Positions 11,430 through 22,000 of a DNA stretch of 64,000 nucleotides are shown in pieces. Numbering within the stretch: position 1 is the first letter of the stretch; each line of letters begins with the position of its first letter. Under the pieces are notes generated by a model, which was not told the DNA's origin, did no database searches, and saw only the letters and a program-made list of their open reading frames with translations. Both the position numbers and the translations under genes were made by a program. Source of the DNA: Corythucha ciliata (lineage: Eukaryota > Arthropoda > Insecta > Hemiptera > Tingidae); contig CM075941.1 of assembly GCA_038030265.1 (NCBI GenBank), positions 52,057,952-52,121,951 on the forward strand, given 5' to 3'.

Positions 11430-11565
11430 GTTGACTTTTGCTCAAATAATCCAGCCTGTGAGAGGGAATAGAACCCACTCGGCAGACATGAGAGTCGACG
11501 CCCTAACGAGCTCTGCCACTCTGCTGGGCTACGGGTACCTATTTTTTTTTTTTTTTTTTTTTTAA
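11430..11565 (-). mobile_element. tRNA-derived SINE-like fragment
   Basis: On the minus strand the sequence reads GTAGCCCAGCAGAGTGG, resembling a tRNA A box, and about 40 bases on GGGTTCTATTCCC, a near match to the RNA polymerase III B box. Between them is an arm containing CTCATG, so a methionine-type tRNA ancestor is possible. An A18 run precedes the head. The whole cannot be a working tRNA because the stems do not close. I call it a SINE head or tRNA pseudogene. Downstream body and tail are not clear. Confidence 0.45.
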
Positions 11566-12778
11566 TACATTTGTGAAACGTACGTACGTATGGGAGGGTG
11601 TGTATATGTGTGTTGCGGCTCTTTTATGGATAAATAGCTGAAGAACCTAAATGCCCAAACCACTCTGAACGACAAATATTTATTATTTATTCCCTTTTCT
11701 TTATGCCGGTTGTATTCTTCTCTTCATCGGCCTTTCTTCACTTGATACCCTGCGTTCTCATAAAAAGATCTTCTCGGCCTTCCCCTTACCCGACCCGCCG
11801 AACCCTTGCAACCACTGAGATTTCTTTCATAAACCAAAAATTGCTATGTGTATACGAGGCAGACAGTAAGTCTAAGAGTGATAATGCAGCCTTTTCCAAC
11901 ATTTTTTTTTTTTTTCTAACCCTCATCCATATAACTTCTACTCCCCGAATCCGTCGCTTTGAATCTGTATCAACCCCCCCCCCGCCTTCTTCCATCACCC
12001 GGAGTCATCCTTCCAGCGCCGTACAGATAAATTGAGGCGCTGTAGCAAGGCGAACTGATGTAGGAGTGGAGGAGGTTGAAAATGATTTATTGCCGCTCTT
12101 CCTCTATAGGAGGATCCTCAAAAAAGGGGAATTCATATCAAATCTCAAACTCCAAAAAGCCATTGCCCTAAATCCGTTTATTTGTTTATAGAGTAAAAAT
12201 GCTTTTGTTTTCATTTCATTATCCTTTTTTACATTTTTTTTTTTAAGGTAGCTACCTACTAACCATTTTTCTTGCTTATGAGGTAGACTAGGGGTAGCAA
12301 GTAAACGCGATATTTTACCTCGTCAATTCTCAACAAACTGTACGGGTTGAACTCATTGTTGATTCTTGGCCACCACCGTCCGTGAACTTTGTATACAGAT
12401 ACATACGTTTTTCTTGCTTAATACAGAATTAATGCGACTTTGCGAAAGCTCATATACGCTCACGCTCTCATTTCCTTCTCCCTCAACCCTATAACCCCAC
12501 TATACACAGCCTCTGGACTTCTAGAGACTAATTTACGCATTTCAGAGGCTCCACCCCACCTAGAAGCGCTTTACTCCCTACTAAATGGTAATATCCTGTG
12601 AGCCCCCCCCCACCCACCCCCTCTACAGCGTGACTTAAACGCCCCCACATACGCCAGCACTAATACAGTCTCCCTTTAGCCCCCCCCCTTCCCAACCACA
12701 CCAAAATTATTGTACAGTGTTCATTTTTTAAGGTACGTGACCTCTAAAATGAAATCATTTTTCTTCAATCTGTTTCAG
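11566..12778. other. Non-coding DNA upstream of the first recognised exon
   Basis: Several C-rich and T-rich runs, no element ends, no coding exon. It ends in TTCTTCAATCTGTTTCAG, a good polypyrimidine tract and splice acceptor for the exon at 12779, so at least the right part is intron. Confidence 0.5.
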
Positions 12779-12848
12779 CACATCCTCAAATGATCTCATT
12801 TCAAGAAGAGGAGTTTTCAGTAGGCGTCACTATGGCAGCGTTGAACTG
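12779..12848 (+). CDS. GARNL3: GARNL3 exon (N-terminal part)
   Basis: The exon is bounded by TGTTTCAG and GTAATT. It begins with one base that completes a codon from an upstream exon not seen here, then reads TSSNDLISRRGVFSRRHYGSVEL in phase, ending on a codon boundary. This resembles the N-terminal DL..RRG.FSR.HYGSVEL stretch of GARNL3 proteins. GARNL3 is a GTPase-activating protein of the Rap/Ran-GAP family with a C-terminal CNH domain; its exact cellular role is poorly known. The next coding exon is 25,036 bp downstream and starts in the matching phase, and the protein alignment shows nothing missing in between. Confidence 0.8.
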
Positions 12849-14506
12849 GTAATTTCATTATTATTTGAAACACGATCATTTTTCACTGTTTCTTTATAGC
12901 ACAAAGTACTGTTTTTGTTTTCCTTTTTTTTGGGGGGGGGGGAGTGTTAAATTTCATCAAGAAATATAAGGAGCAGGAGGGGTAAGCTATTTCCGTTTGA
13001 TTTTCTCTTTCAAAAATTAGTTCCTCGTATGAACCCCCTCATTTTGTTTTAATCCAAAAAATGCAAACTCATGATTCTGCAGTATTCCCTCCCCGTGTAT
13101 AACATCCTGCCTGAAATACTCATCAAAATGATGCTATCACCATATGAAAACAAGCAATAACTGTTAATTTTTATCCGCCAAAGAAGAGCGTGACAATAAA
13201 CTGAAATTAACGACCATAGAGAGCCACGTTATTGCTGTTGAAGTAGCCCATCAGGGAACTCTTTAATACTTGTTAACGGCTTTGTTGGCCTAGTTTTGTT
13301 CATGTGATAATTTTGACAGCGGAAGACGTGGAGGAAGAGATGAGACGGGCAGTTACTACTTACCAGTCGCGCAGTCAAAGCTCATTATTTTTGTGGACTG
13401 CAGAAGCAAAAAAAAAAAGTGCTGAATTCACGGTTTCTGAGACAAGCTAACTCTTTTTCTTGGGTCGTCAATTGAGTTCTGTGGTGCGCGTGTGTGCTTG
13501 ATATTCCGCCGCTGAGTAGTCTTGTTCCATGTAAATGTAGTAGCTTGTTCTATAGAATCTCCCATCTGCCGCAAATAATATATTACACAACGAGTGAAGG
13601 AAGTAGAATTTTGCACGCGAGTGAGCTGAAAAAAACGAGCTAGGCAATTCTACTACCTCACGAGTTGTTTACACTATTTTTCCCTCGGCTTTTGACATAA
13701 GCCTAATAAAACAGAGTCAATTTTCAATCGTGGGCAATAGATAACGCTCGGTCAACATACATAATTATAAAGTGGAAGCCTAGTTACATCAGGTTGCCTA
13801 GTTACGTCCCACCACCGTCTTCCCCTGTTCAGTGAGGTAAAAATTTTTTCGCGCTACCTGCTTCGTTAGTTGCCCATTACGATAACATAATAACTCCAGT
13901 AAGTTGAATTTTTCATAACCTGGTACGTTATAGCTTCAGTTTTACTTCCATGTTCCCTACAAGAATGGAAGTGTGGTGTTCGTGAAAAAAATCGAATCCG
14001 AGCTGACATCACATTCATAATGTACAACCTCAAAAAAGTTGAAAAAAGTGGTTTTTGGCATGCTGTCGGTCTGTCGCTTTTTTTTTCGATAAATTGCATG
14101 AAAATGAAAACCTGGCTATTTCTTAATATGAGAAGCGCAAATCTGACCTTTGTTTTGAGAAAAAATCATTTATCGGACATGTTCTCCCCGTACCGAAATG
14201 TCGTTTTTGAATATAACTTCAGAACAAGTCATTCCAGAATTTTTTTGATATTTTTTTCGGATTCCTCGTGAAATTTCCTTGCGAATTGACCACAATATTG
14301 CCGAAAATATGCAACTTTTTTTGAGGCCACAATCGTCGTTTTTAGCGCAAAAGGACCAGTAGCCAAAAATGACGGTCGAAATTGCAAAAAAAAACCTCTA
14401 GAGCCCCTTTGTATCTTAATTGCAAATATTTTATGTCAATTTCAGCCGCAAAGTGACCCTTTTTTTTCGCACTCCGTGCCCCAAGAACCGCACATTCTCT
14501 AGCGTA
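12849..14506. other. Start of the first 25-kb GARNL3 intron, plus a dispersed repeat
   Basis: No gene. From about 14110 to 14430 it carries the uninterrupted copy of the repeat that the CR1/L2-like element split at 3971-7885. The rest is ordinary AT-rich intron with a G-run at about 12931-12942. Confidence 0.5.
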
Positions 14507-16841
14507 CAGTGGCAGGGGTGACGGGGGCGGACCGCCCCAGGGCCCCGGTTCATATGGGGCCCCTGATTATAGCTTAAAGATTTAAAAAATCGGGCTTTTT
14601 AAGTAGATAACATGAGAACGAATGGCTAAACTCGCTTGTGAAAATGGAGACAAACGCTGATTCACGGCTGAAATTGAGAATAATTGCTAAATTTATGGCT
14701 GTTGGCATAGATAAAAGCGCTAATTCACAGCTGACATTGAGACAACGCAAAATCACGAACTTTTGGGGCCAAATCGGGACTGAAATTAGAAAAAAGCGCT
14801 AATTCACGCAGCTAAAACTGAGAAAAGTGCTAATTCAAGGACGAAAAAAAGAAAAACGAGAATTCGCGTCTTAAAAAACAAGAAACACGCTAATTCACAG
14901 CTAAAATTGTGATGAAATGCTACAATTTAGCAGCTTTAAAAATTGAGAAAAAGCGCAAATTATTAGCTTAAAGGGAGAAACGCGGGAGAAAGGGAGTCTC
15001 GGGACAACATTGAGACATTGGGGCGTCATTGGTGGGGGGGGGGGATTCGCGTCCAAATAAAAGTTGAGGAAAACTCAACTACGGTATGAAAAATTACGAT
15101 TTTACGGATAAAATCCAGAGAAAATGCTATAAAAATCGCAGCTAAAATTAAGAAATGTGCAAATAAGCTCATTCACTGCTAAAATTGAGGGTAAAAAGGC
15201 TAATTCATAGCTGAATTGAGAAAACGCCAACATGCAGATTCTTGGGTATTTTCTGGAACGAAATTGAGAAAAAGCACTGATTCAAGTGGCTAAAACTGTA
15301 AAAAAAACAAAGAAAGAAAAAAAAAAAAAACAAAAAAAAACGTTAATCGACGTTTAAAATGGAGAAAAACGCTAATTCACAGCTGACATTGATAAACGCC
15401 AACTCGGTGATTCATGGGGCAACTTTGGGAGTAAAATTGAGAAAAAGCGCTAATTCAAGCGGGCAAATAAACTGAAAAAGCGATAATTCGTGAGTAATAA
15501 ATAAAGAAAACACGAATTGGTGTTTAAAATAGAGAAAAGCGCCAATTCACAGCTTAAATTTCGAAAAATTACTACTTTGCGGATAAAATTGGGAAAGAGC
15601 ACTCAAACAAGGCTAAGAGCTTTAAAAAGCGCCGATTCACAGCTGTAAATAAGAAAATGAGCTAATTCGTTGGGGGAAAAAAAAGAAGACAAAATGAGCT
15701 CATTTGCGGATAAAACTGCTGATAACATTGATGATAAAATGTGCTAACTCACTGCTAAAATTGAGGAAAAAACGCTAATTCACAGCTTGAAAATGAAAAT
15801 CGCCAACTCGCCTATTCTTGGGGAAACTTCGGGGCTGACACGGAGAAAAAGCGCTCTTTTCAAGCGGCTAAAACTGAGAAAAACGCTAATTCAAGGATAA
15901 AAAAAAATGAACAACGCGAATTTGAGACTAAAAATAGAGGAAGACGCTATTCACGGCTAAAATTGTGATAAAGTGTTACAATTTGGCAGCTTTAAAAATG
16001 TAGAAAAAGCGCAAATTCACACCTAAAATTCAGATAACGCCAACTCACGGATTCTCGGGGCTGAGACTGACATTGAGAAAAAGCGCTCATTCAAGGCGTG
16101 AAACAGAGAAAGACGCGAATTCGCGTCTACAAATGGAGGAAAACTCTAATTCCTAGCTAATTGAAATGAAGAATTGAGAAAAAGTCCTATAATTCGCAGC
16201 TAAAATTAAGAAATGTGCTCATTCGCTGCTAAATTTGAGGGTAAAAAAGGCGAATTCACAGCTGCAATTAAGGGAACACCAACTCGCGGATTCCTGAGGC
16301 AACTTGGGGAATAAAATTGAGAAAAAGCGCTAATTCAAGTGGCTAAAACGATGAAAAATTGCTAATTCGCGGGAAACAAAGACAGAAAAACACGAATTGG
16401 CGTTTAAAATGAAAAATAGGCGCCAATTAGCTGCTTAAATTTAGAAAACTTGCCAATTTGCGGATAAAATTGGGAAAGAGCACTCAAACGTTACCCAATT
16501 TGCAGATTCTTGAGGCAAATTCACGGCTAAGAGCTTAAGAAAAGCGCCGATTCGCGTTTAAAAATCAGAAAACGAGCTGATTCGCGGATAAAATTGAGGG
16601 AAAAGCTATAATTCGCAGTATTATAGCTATTAAAATATGGTAGTAGAATTTAGAAGAAGCGCTCATTCGCAGTTAAAATTGAGAAAACGCACGTATACGG
16701 TTTTCGGAGGCAATTTCGTAGCTAAAATTGAGAAAAATGTGTACTTAAACGCAACTAAAAAGTATTTCTAGTTTAATTAGAGATTGAAGGGCCTTCAAGA
16801 GATTTCCGCCCCGGGCCACGACAGGCGTTGTTCCGACACTG
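14507..16841 (-). mobile_element. Array-bearing element, CAGTG-type ends, ~30-bp repeats in minus orientation
   Basis: It begins CAGTGGCAGGGGTGACGGGG and ends GTTCCGACACTG, so the outermost bases are CAGTG and its reverse complement. Both ends have a GC-rich patch of the GGCGGACCGCCCCAGGG kind, like the end of the 699-1958 element. Its right-hand patch, reverse-complemented (GGGGCGGAAATCTCTTGAAGG), resembles 23575-23600. The interior (14560-16790) is a long degenerate tandem array reading CGCTAATTCACAGCTAAAATTGAG. I could not find a clean target duplication, so the exact ends are less sure than for the first element. Confidence 0.55.
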
Positions 16842-16879
16842 CGCACATCAGCGTAATTTCTTATAATTTCTGCCGGAAA

Positions 16880-17810
16880 ACGTGCATAAAATGGGAATTG
16901 CTATTTTTTCCTTCAATTTTTTGCCTGGAATGAGCGCTTTTTCTGAATTTTAGCAACAAAGTTGCCTCGCTGAAGCGTGAATTGGCTAATTTATTCTGCA
17001 GCCTCCAATGTGCCATTTTTTAAAAAATTCTAACCGCTAAAAGAGTTTTTTGTCAATTTTAGCTGAGGTCTTGCCTCAAGAACACAAAATTTTTGAATTT
17101 CGAAAACCGCAAACGAGCGCTTTTTCCAAATTTCAACCGCCAATGATCGTTTTTTTTTCTTCTCTCTCTCAATTTAATTTCAGTCGTTTTCAATGAGCAC
17201 GGATGGCCGCGTACATGCGCCCAAGAGCTACATATTAGCGCCTTTAGTCTGTTATTAGTCGCAAATGACCACTTTTGCACAATTTCTACCACGAATTAGC
17301 GATTCTTCCGATTTGCAGCCGCGTGGACTTGTCCCCTCTCCCAAACAACATTTTTGCTTGTTTTCGTAATTAAGGGGCTTTACGAAAACGGCATGGATTA
17401 TATTGATTTTTGCTTAATTTATGCCGAAAAATAGCCCCCCAAAGCCGTGAATTAGCACTTCTCTATGTTTCATGCGTGAAGTTACTTCCAAAATAGAAAA
17501 TAATGATTTTTTTCTCTCTTTCAGCCTCAAAGTAGCCTCCAGAATCAGCAAATTGAAGATTGTACTCAATTTTAGCCGGCGATAAACGATTTTCCTCAAT
17601 TTTAGCCGTGAAATAACAGTTTTCCTTCTGCTGCAAGCTATCGTCTTTTCTCGTTGTTTTCCTTGTTTCCAAAAAAACTAGCTTATTTTTGTCAAATAAA
17701 GCAGCGTGAAAACCTATAGGGGAAGCCATAGTGACTATCAGAGTTTTCTGAATTTTAGCCGCGAAGTAGCGTTCAAAATCCGCTAAGTAGTACTCTGGTG
17801 TATTTCAGCT
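16880..17810 (+). repeat. ~30-bp tandem array, plus orientation
   Basis: Degenerate units of the TTTTAGCCGCGAATTAGCG family in the opposite orientation to the array at 14560-16790, giving a convergent pair. Units are more diverged here than in the other blocks. Confidence 0.65.
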
Positions 17811-18388
17811 GTATAAAGTTACTTCCAGAATTGTCAGTTACAGTTTTTTTGAAAACTGTACAGTAAAGGTTTAGAACTGACATGAAAAGTTTTTTACATG
17901 TCAGTTTTCTATAGCCTTGTGCAACCTTTGTTGAAATGTTATCACCTCATCCGTGATTATGGAAATATCTTAAGAAACGTTTTTTTTTTTTTTTTTTTTT
18001 ATCAAAAGAATAAAACTGGGTAATATTCGACGACGGTTGCGAGAAAAATAACGTACATCACTCGATTATTAAGTGCACCACTTACTAATCTTGTAATGTA
18101 ATCTACTATTAATCCACTACTTTACAGTGAAGTGAAGTTTTTACATGACTGGTGTGAATCTATCGACTTTCTGCAGTTGTTGTTGGCCAGTAAACTCGAA
18201 CTTTACACGCTGGCCACGCGAAAACTCATCATTTGAGGGAAATCGAATAGAAGAAACAAAAGCAGCGAGTGAGAGCAAGCATATCAATCCTTCCACCAAA
18301 ATGATCGACTGACTACGGTCATTTTCTTAGGCCCATTTTCACCAACAAAATTGATTTCGTTTTAAGTTGATCGTGATTAGTTGCCAAC
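17811..18388. other. Non-coding intron sequence
   Basis: Contains a poly-T tract (17981-18000) and no recognisable gene or element. It ends directly at the CAGGGGTGGG element start at 18389. Confidence 0.45.
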
Positions 18389-18773
18389 CAGGGGTGGGCA
18401 AAATACTTTGAAAATGTATTTTAAATACAAAGCCCAAAATACTTTCAAAAATGTATCTTATATACTTATCTTATATACTTATCTTAAATACTAAAATACA
18501 AATACTTTTTGAATTGTATTTTGAATAAAATACAAATACAATTTAAAATACTTTTCAAAAATTCGATTTCGATGGCAGATAGTGCGAAAAACACGAAAAA
18601 CAAATAATTCAAAAATATCAGGTCCTTCAATAGACAAATTGACAAAATGCAGCCGCGTGAAATGACGCTGCGCCGCGATGCGCAAAAGAAAGTAGGCAAG
18701 TTGTCACCAAGTATTTAGTACCGAACCGGCGAGCACTGGTGGATCGTGAGCTGAAAAGGAGGTGAGGTCACTG
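18389..18773 (+). mobile_element. hAT-like AT-rich element end (left part), interrupted by gypsy
   Basis: Starts CAGGGGTGGGCAAAATAC, a common hAT-type terminus, followed by about 150 bp of AT-rich repeats (AAATACAAAGCCCAAAATAC) and then a moderately GC-rich section. The same sequence occurs in reverse at about 2880-3226 and 10000-10350, and directly at 39750-40445. The first Mag-like gypsy element lies directly against its right side. The matching right terminus was not found. Confidence 0.65.
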
Positions 18774-18987
18774 TGTGGTGTACCGACTCCAGTGACGTCA
18801 CGGCGTTCTTGAAGTTCCAATTACGTATCGTTTTATCCTTTATCTTTTTATCTTACTCGTTCAGTTAACATTCATTGCTTTTGATGTTTATGCTTTGTAT
18901 GATTTATGTTCACATTCAAAATATACACCGCTTACGCCTTTTCTTTCGAATACCGACTTCTTTAATAAAAAAAAGAAGAACATTAAA
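18774..18987 (+). repeat. 5' LTR of gypsy element 1
   Basis: 214 bp starting TGTGGTGTACCGACTCC and ending AAGAACATTAAA. It contains a perfect palindrome TGACGTCA (about 18791-18798), a CRE-type site that could drive transcription, and an AATAAA signal near the end. The end lacks the usual CA, but the 5-bp duplication supports it. Confidence 0.9.
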
Positions 18988-18988
18988 G

Positions 18989-19001
18989 TGGCGACGAGGA
19001 T
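18989..19001 (+). promoter_or_regulatory. Primer binding site, tRNA-Ser(GCT)
   Basis: TGGCGACGAGGAT one base after the LTR. Its complement is ATCCTCGTCGCCA, the known 3' end of animal tRNA-Ser(GCT) with CCA added. Mag elements are known to use serine tRNA. Confidence 0.8.
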
Positions 19002-19053
19002 GAACGGTTTTCTTGTTCGCTTTGTTTAAGTTCGTGCTCGCGATCGCGTTACC

Positions 19054-22000
19054 ATGGCCGAAAATGCCGATTTACTACGGGCGTTGCTTACGCAACTTAA
19101 CAATCAGGGAGCGGCCCTACAACGGATCTTGCAGGGCCTTCCGCCCCCCCGGGCTACGACGGAACAGCCACAACAGGCACCGCAGGCCGTGGTAAGCCAT
19201 AACATTACGCTCGAGCCGTTCGACCCGGACGAAGAGGATTTTTTCTCCTACAAGGAACGCTTGGCAAATTTCCTTTCCATGCGTGGCTTGGGCAACGCCG
19301 ATGACGCACAAACGAACCAGGCGAAGCGGAGCATCCTCCTCGGATGCCTAAAGCGAACACAATTCGCGCAACTTGCAGCTCAAACGGCACCTGACAAGCC
19401 ATCGGATAAGTCCTACGATGAGCTCATTACGATTCTGGAAAAACGGTTCAACCCAATCACCTACGTCAACACCGAGCGACACCGTTTTTTGTCCCGGACA
19501 CAGGGAAAAAGTGAGTCTCTCACCTCCTACATATCAGCATTGAAAGTCATAGCGCAAAAATGCCAGTGGGTTTGCCCTCGTGATGCATGCAAATGCCCCA
19601 TTGAGTCAATCTTTCAAGCACAGTTCATACGTGGCATACGTGATAACCATATCCGAGAAAAGATATTGGTAACACAACCAGAGGGTCTCGACAAAACACT
19701 GGAGACCGCTCTCGCTCTCGAGGCAGCCCACAAACAAAATCTAGAAGAATACACGGCCGATTCAACGCATTTATCCGGTTTCAGCAACAAAATGTCGCTG
19801 CACAGTCGCAGCCTGTCGAAAAATAGAGGCCGCGAACGGTCCACATCACGATCGTCTCGCCAGTCCCAAAAACCCAATGATCGACAACGTTCAGCGTCAG
19901 CGGGTAATCAGAAAAATTTCCTGTCTGCCATGGGGTTACACGATGTATGCCTGCGTTGTGGCAAAACCAGCCGTACAGCACGACAATGTCGCAGCCGTGA
20001 TAAACTACAGTGTACCTTGTGCAACAAGAGAGGGCACATTGCACGCGTGTGCATTACATCAAAGCGCACCCCGACCCGCAAACAAGAAGATGTTAATGTC
20101 GTTTATGCGGAAGAACTTGACGTTTGTTCCCTTTCGCTTCCGAAAACGACAATTTTTGAATTATCACTACATTCACTCGCCAGTAAAATTTACGTCCAGG
20201 TACAACTCCAAGGTAAAGTACAAATATTCGAGGTGGACACCGGTAGCCCCGTTACGATTTTGTCCCATTCGGAGTACCGTAAGCTGAACTTGCACTGCCA
20301 GATACGTACGTGTCCGAACGTACGTTTTCGAACGTACAACAAACATCTGATTACGCCCTTGGGTTACGTCGAAGTTCCTGTACAATATAAAAACAATATA
20401 TCCAATGAAATATTATTCATTGTGTCGGAACAGTTTGCCCCGATTATGGGCCGAATCTGGATCAGGTCACTGCACATAATGGATTTGGATTCGTTTGACC
20501 AGGAACACAGCCACATGGACGTTATGCATACCGACGTGGTTCCGGATGACATACCCCTCCAATTCCCGGACGTCTTCCGCGCCGACATAGGCGAAATACC
20601 GCAGGTTTCTTGTTCGTTACAGCTCAAGCCAAACGCCACCCCGGTATACAGGCCACCACGACCAGTGCCATTCGCTTTGATTCCGAAGGTCGACGAGGAA
20701 CTAGATTCCCTCGAACGCCAGGGCATCACTGAAAAAGTCGACTACTGCCAATGGGGTACACCTCTCGTAATCGTGCCAAAGCCAAACGGAGAAGTACGTA
20801 TCTGCGCTGATTACAAGGTAACAGTCAACAGCCAATTACAACCGGCGCATTATCCAATTCCTAAACTCGAAGATCTCTTTAATAAGCTACACGGTAGCTC
20901 CTACTTCTGTGTATTAGATCTGTACAAGGCTTACCTCCACGTTAAGCTAAACGATGAAAGTGCTAAAATAGCCGCCTTGAGTACACACCGAGGCACTTAC
21001 AAGGCTAAACGTTTATTTTTCGGACTTGCCTCTGCCCCTAGCATCTTTCACTCGATAATGGCCCCTATTTTCGATGGCCTTGACGGTTGTATTTTGTACT
21101 TCGACGACATTATCGTATTCGGCAAAACCAAAGCCGAATGTTATGATCGGTTACGCGCCTGTTTAGACCGCATGCGCTCGTGCAACATTCACTTAAATAA
21201 GGATAAGTGTCGTTTTTTCGTCAGGCGTATTCGTTATCTGGGCCACATCGTCTCAGATAAAGGCCTAGAAAAGGACCCCGACAAAGTCAAGGCAATCGTA
21301 CACGCGCCTGCGCCCACAAACGTGGACGAGCTACGCTCCTTCCTGGGTCTCGTTACGTTTTATGTCAAATTCATACCGCAAGCCTCGACATTACTACATC
21401 CATTGAACGCATTACTCCAAAAAGGCATTCCTTTCCTATGGTCCACAGCATGTCAACAGGCGTTTCAGCAGCTGAAAACAGAAATCACGAGTGATCGAGT
21501 CTTAACAACATTTTCTCCTGACCTTCCGTTAGTTCTCGAAACGGATGCCAGCCCGTACGGATTAGGAGCAACTCTGTCCCACTCCGTGGATGGCACACTC
21601 AAACCGATTGCTTTTATTTCGCGCGCGCTCACTACGGCTGAACGCAAATACAGTCATATGGACAAAGAAGCCACGGCTATATATTGGGCCATAAAACGAT
21701 TTTACCAGTACCTGTACGGCACTAAATTTGTATTGTTAACGGACAACCGCCCGCTTCGTTCCATATTCGATCCGCAAAAGAATCTACCGTCGATTTCTGC
21801 CTTGCGTCTTACCCGCTATGCCATTTTTCTTCGCCAATTTGACTACACGATACAGCACAGAGCAGGCCGCGATATGAAAACAGCCGACTACCTGTCTCGC
21901 GCACCCTTACCGTTGGCATACCCCGACGTTACCGACGAAGCGTACACCATTTCAGAAAACGCCATAAACGTCATTACCACGTTGAAAAATCGGGCGTTCA

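Noticed and set aside
11430..11560. Functional tRNA gene
   Set aside because: Box-like motifs are present but the acceptor and anticodon stems do not pair well enough.
11703..12035. 110-codon open frame upstream of the first GARNL3 exon
   Set aside because: Low-complexity P/S/T and F-rich content, no match to the GARNL3 N-terminus, no splice donor in the right phase.
16841..16860. AGCGTA on both sides of the 14507-16841 element as a target duplication
   Set aside because: The right copy starts several bases beyond the CACTG end, so it would require non-matching ends. Not accepted as a duplication.
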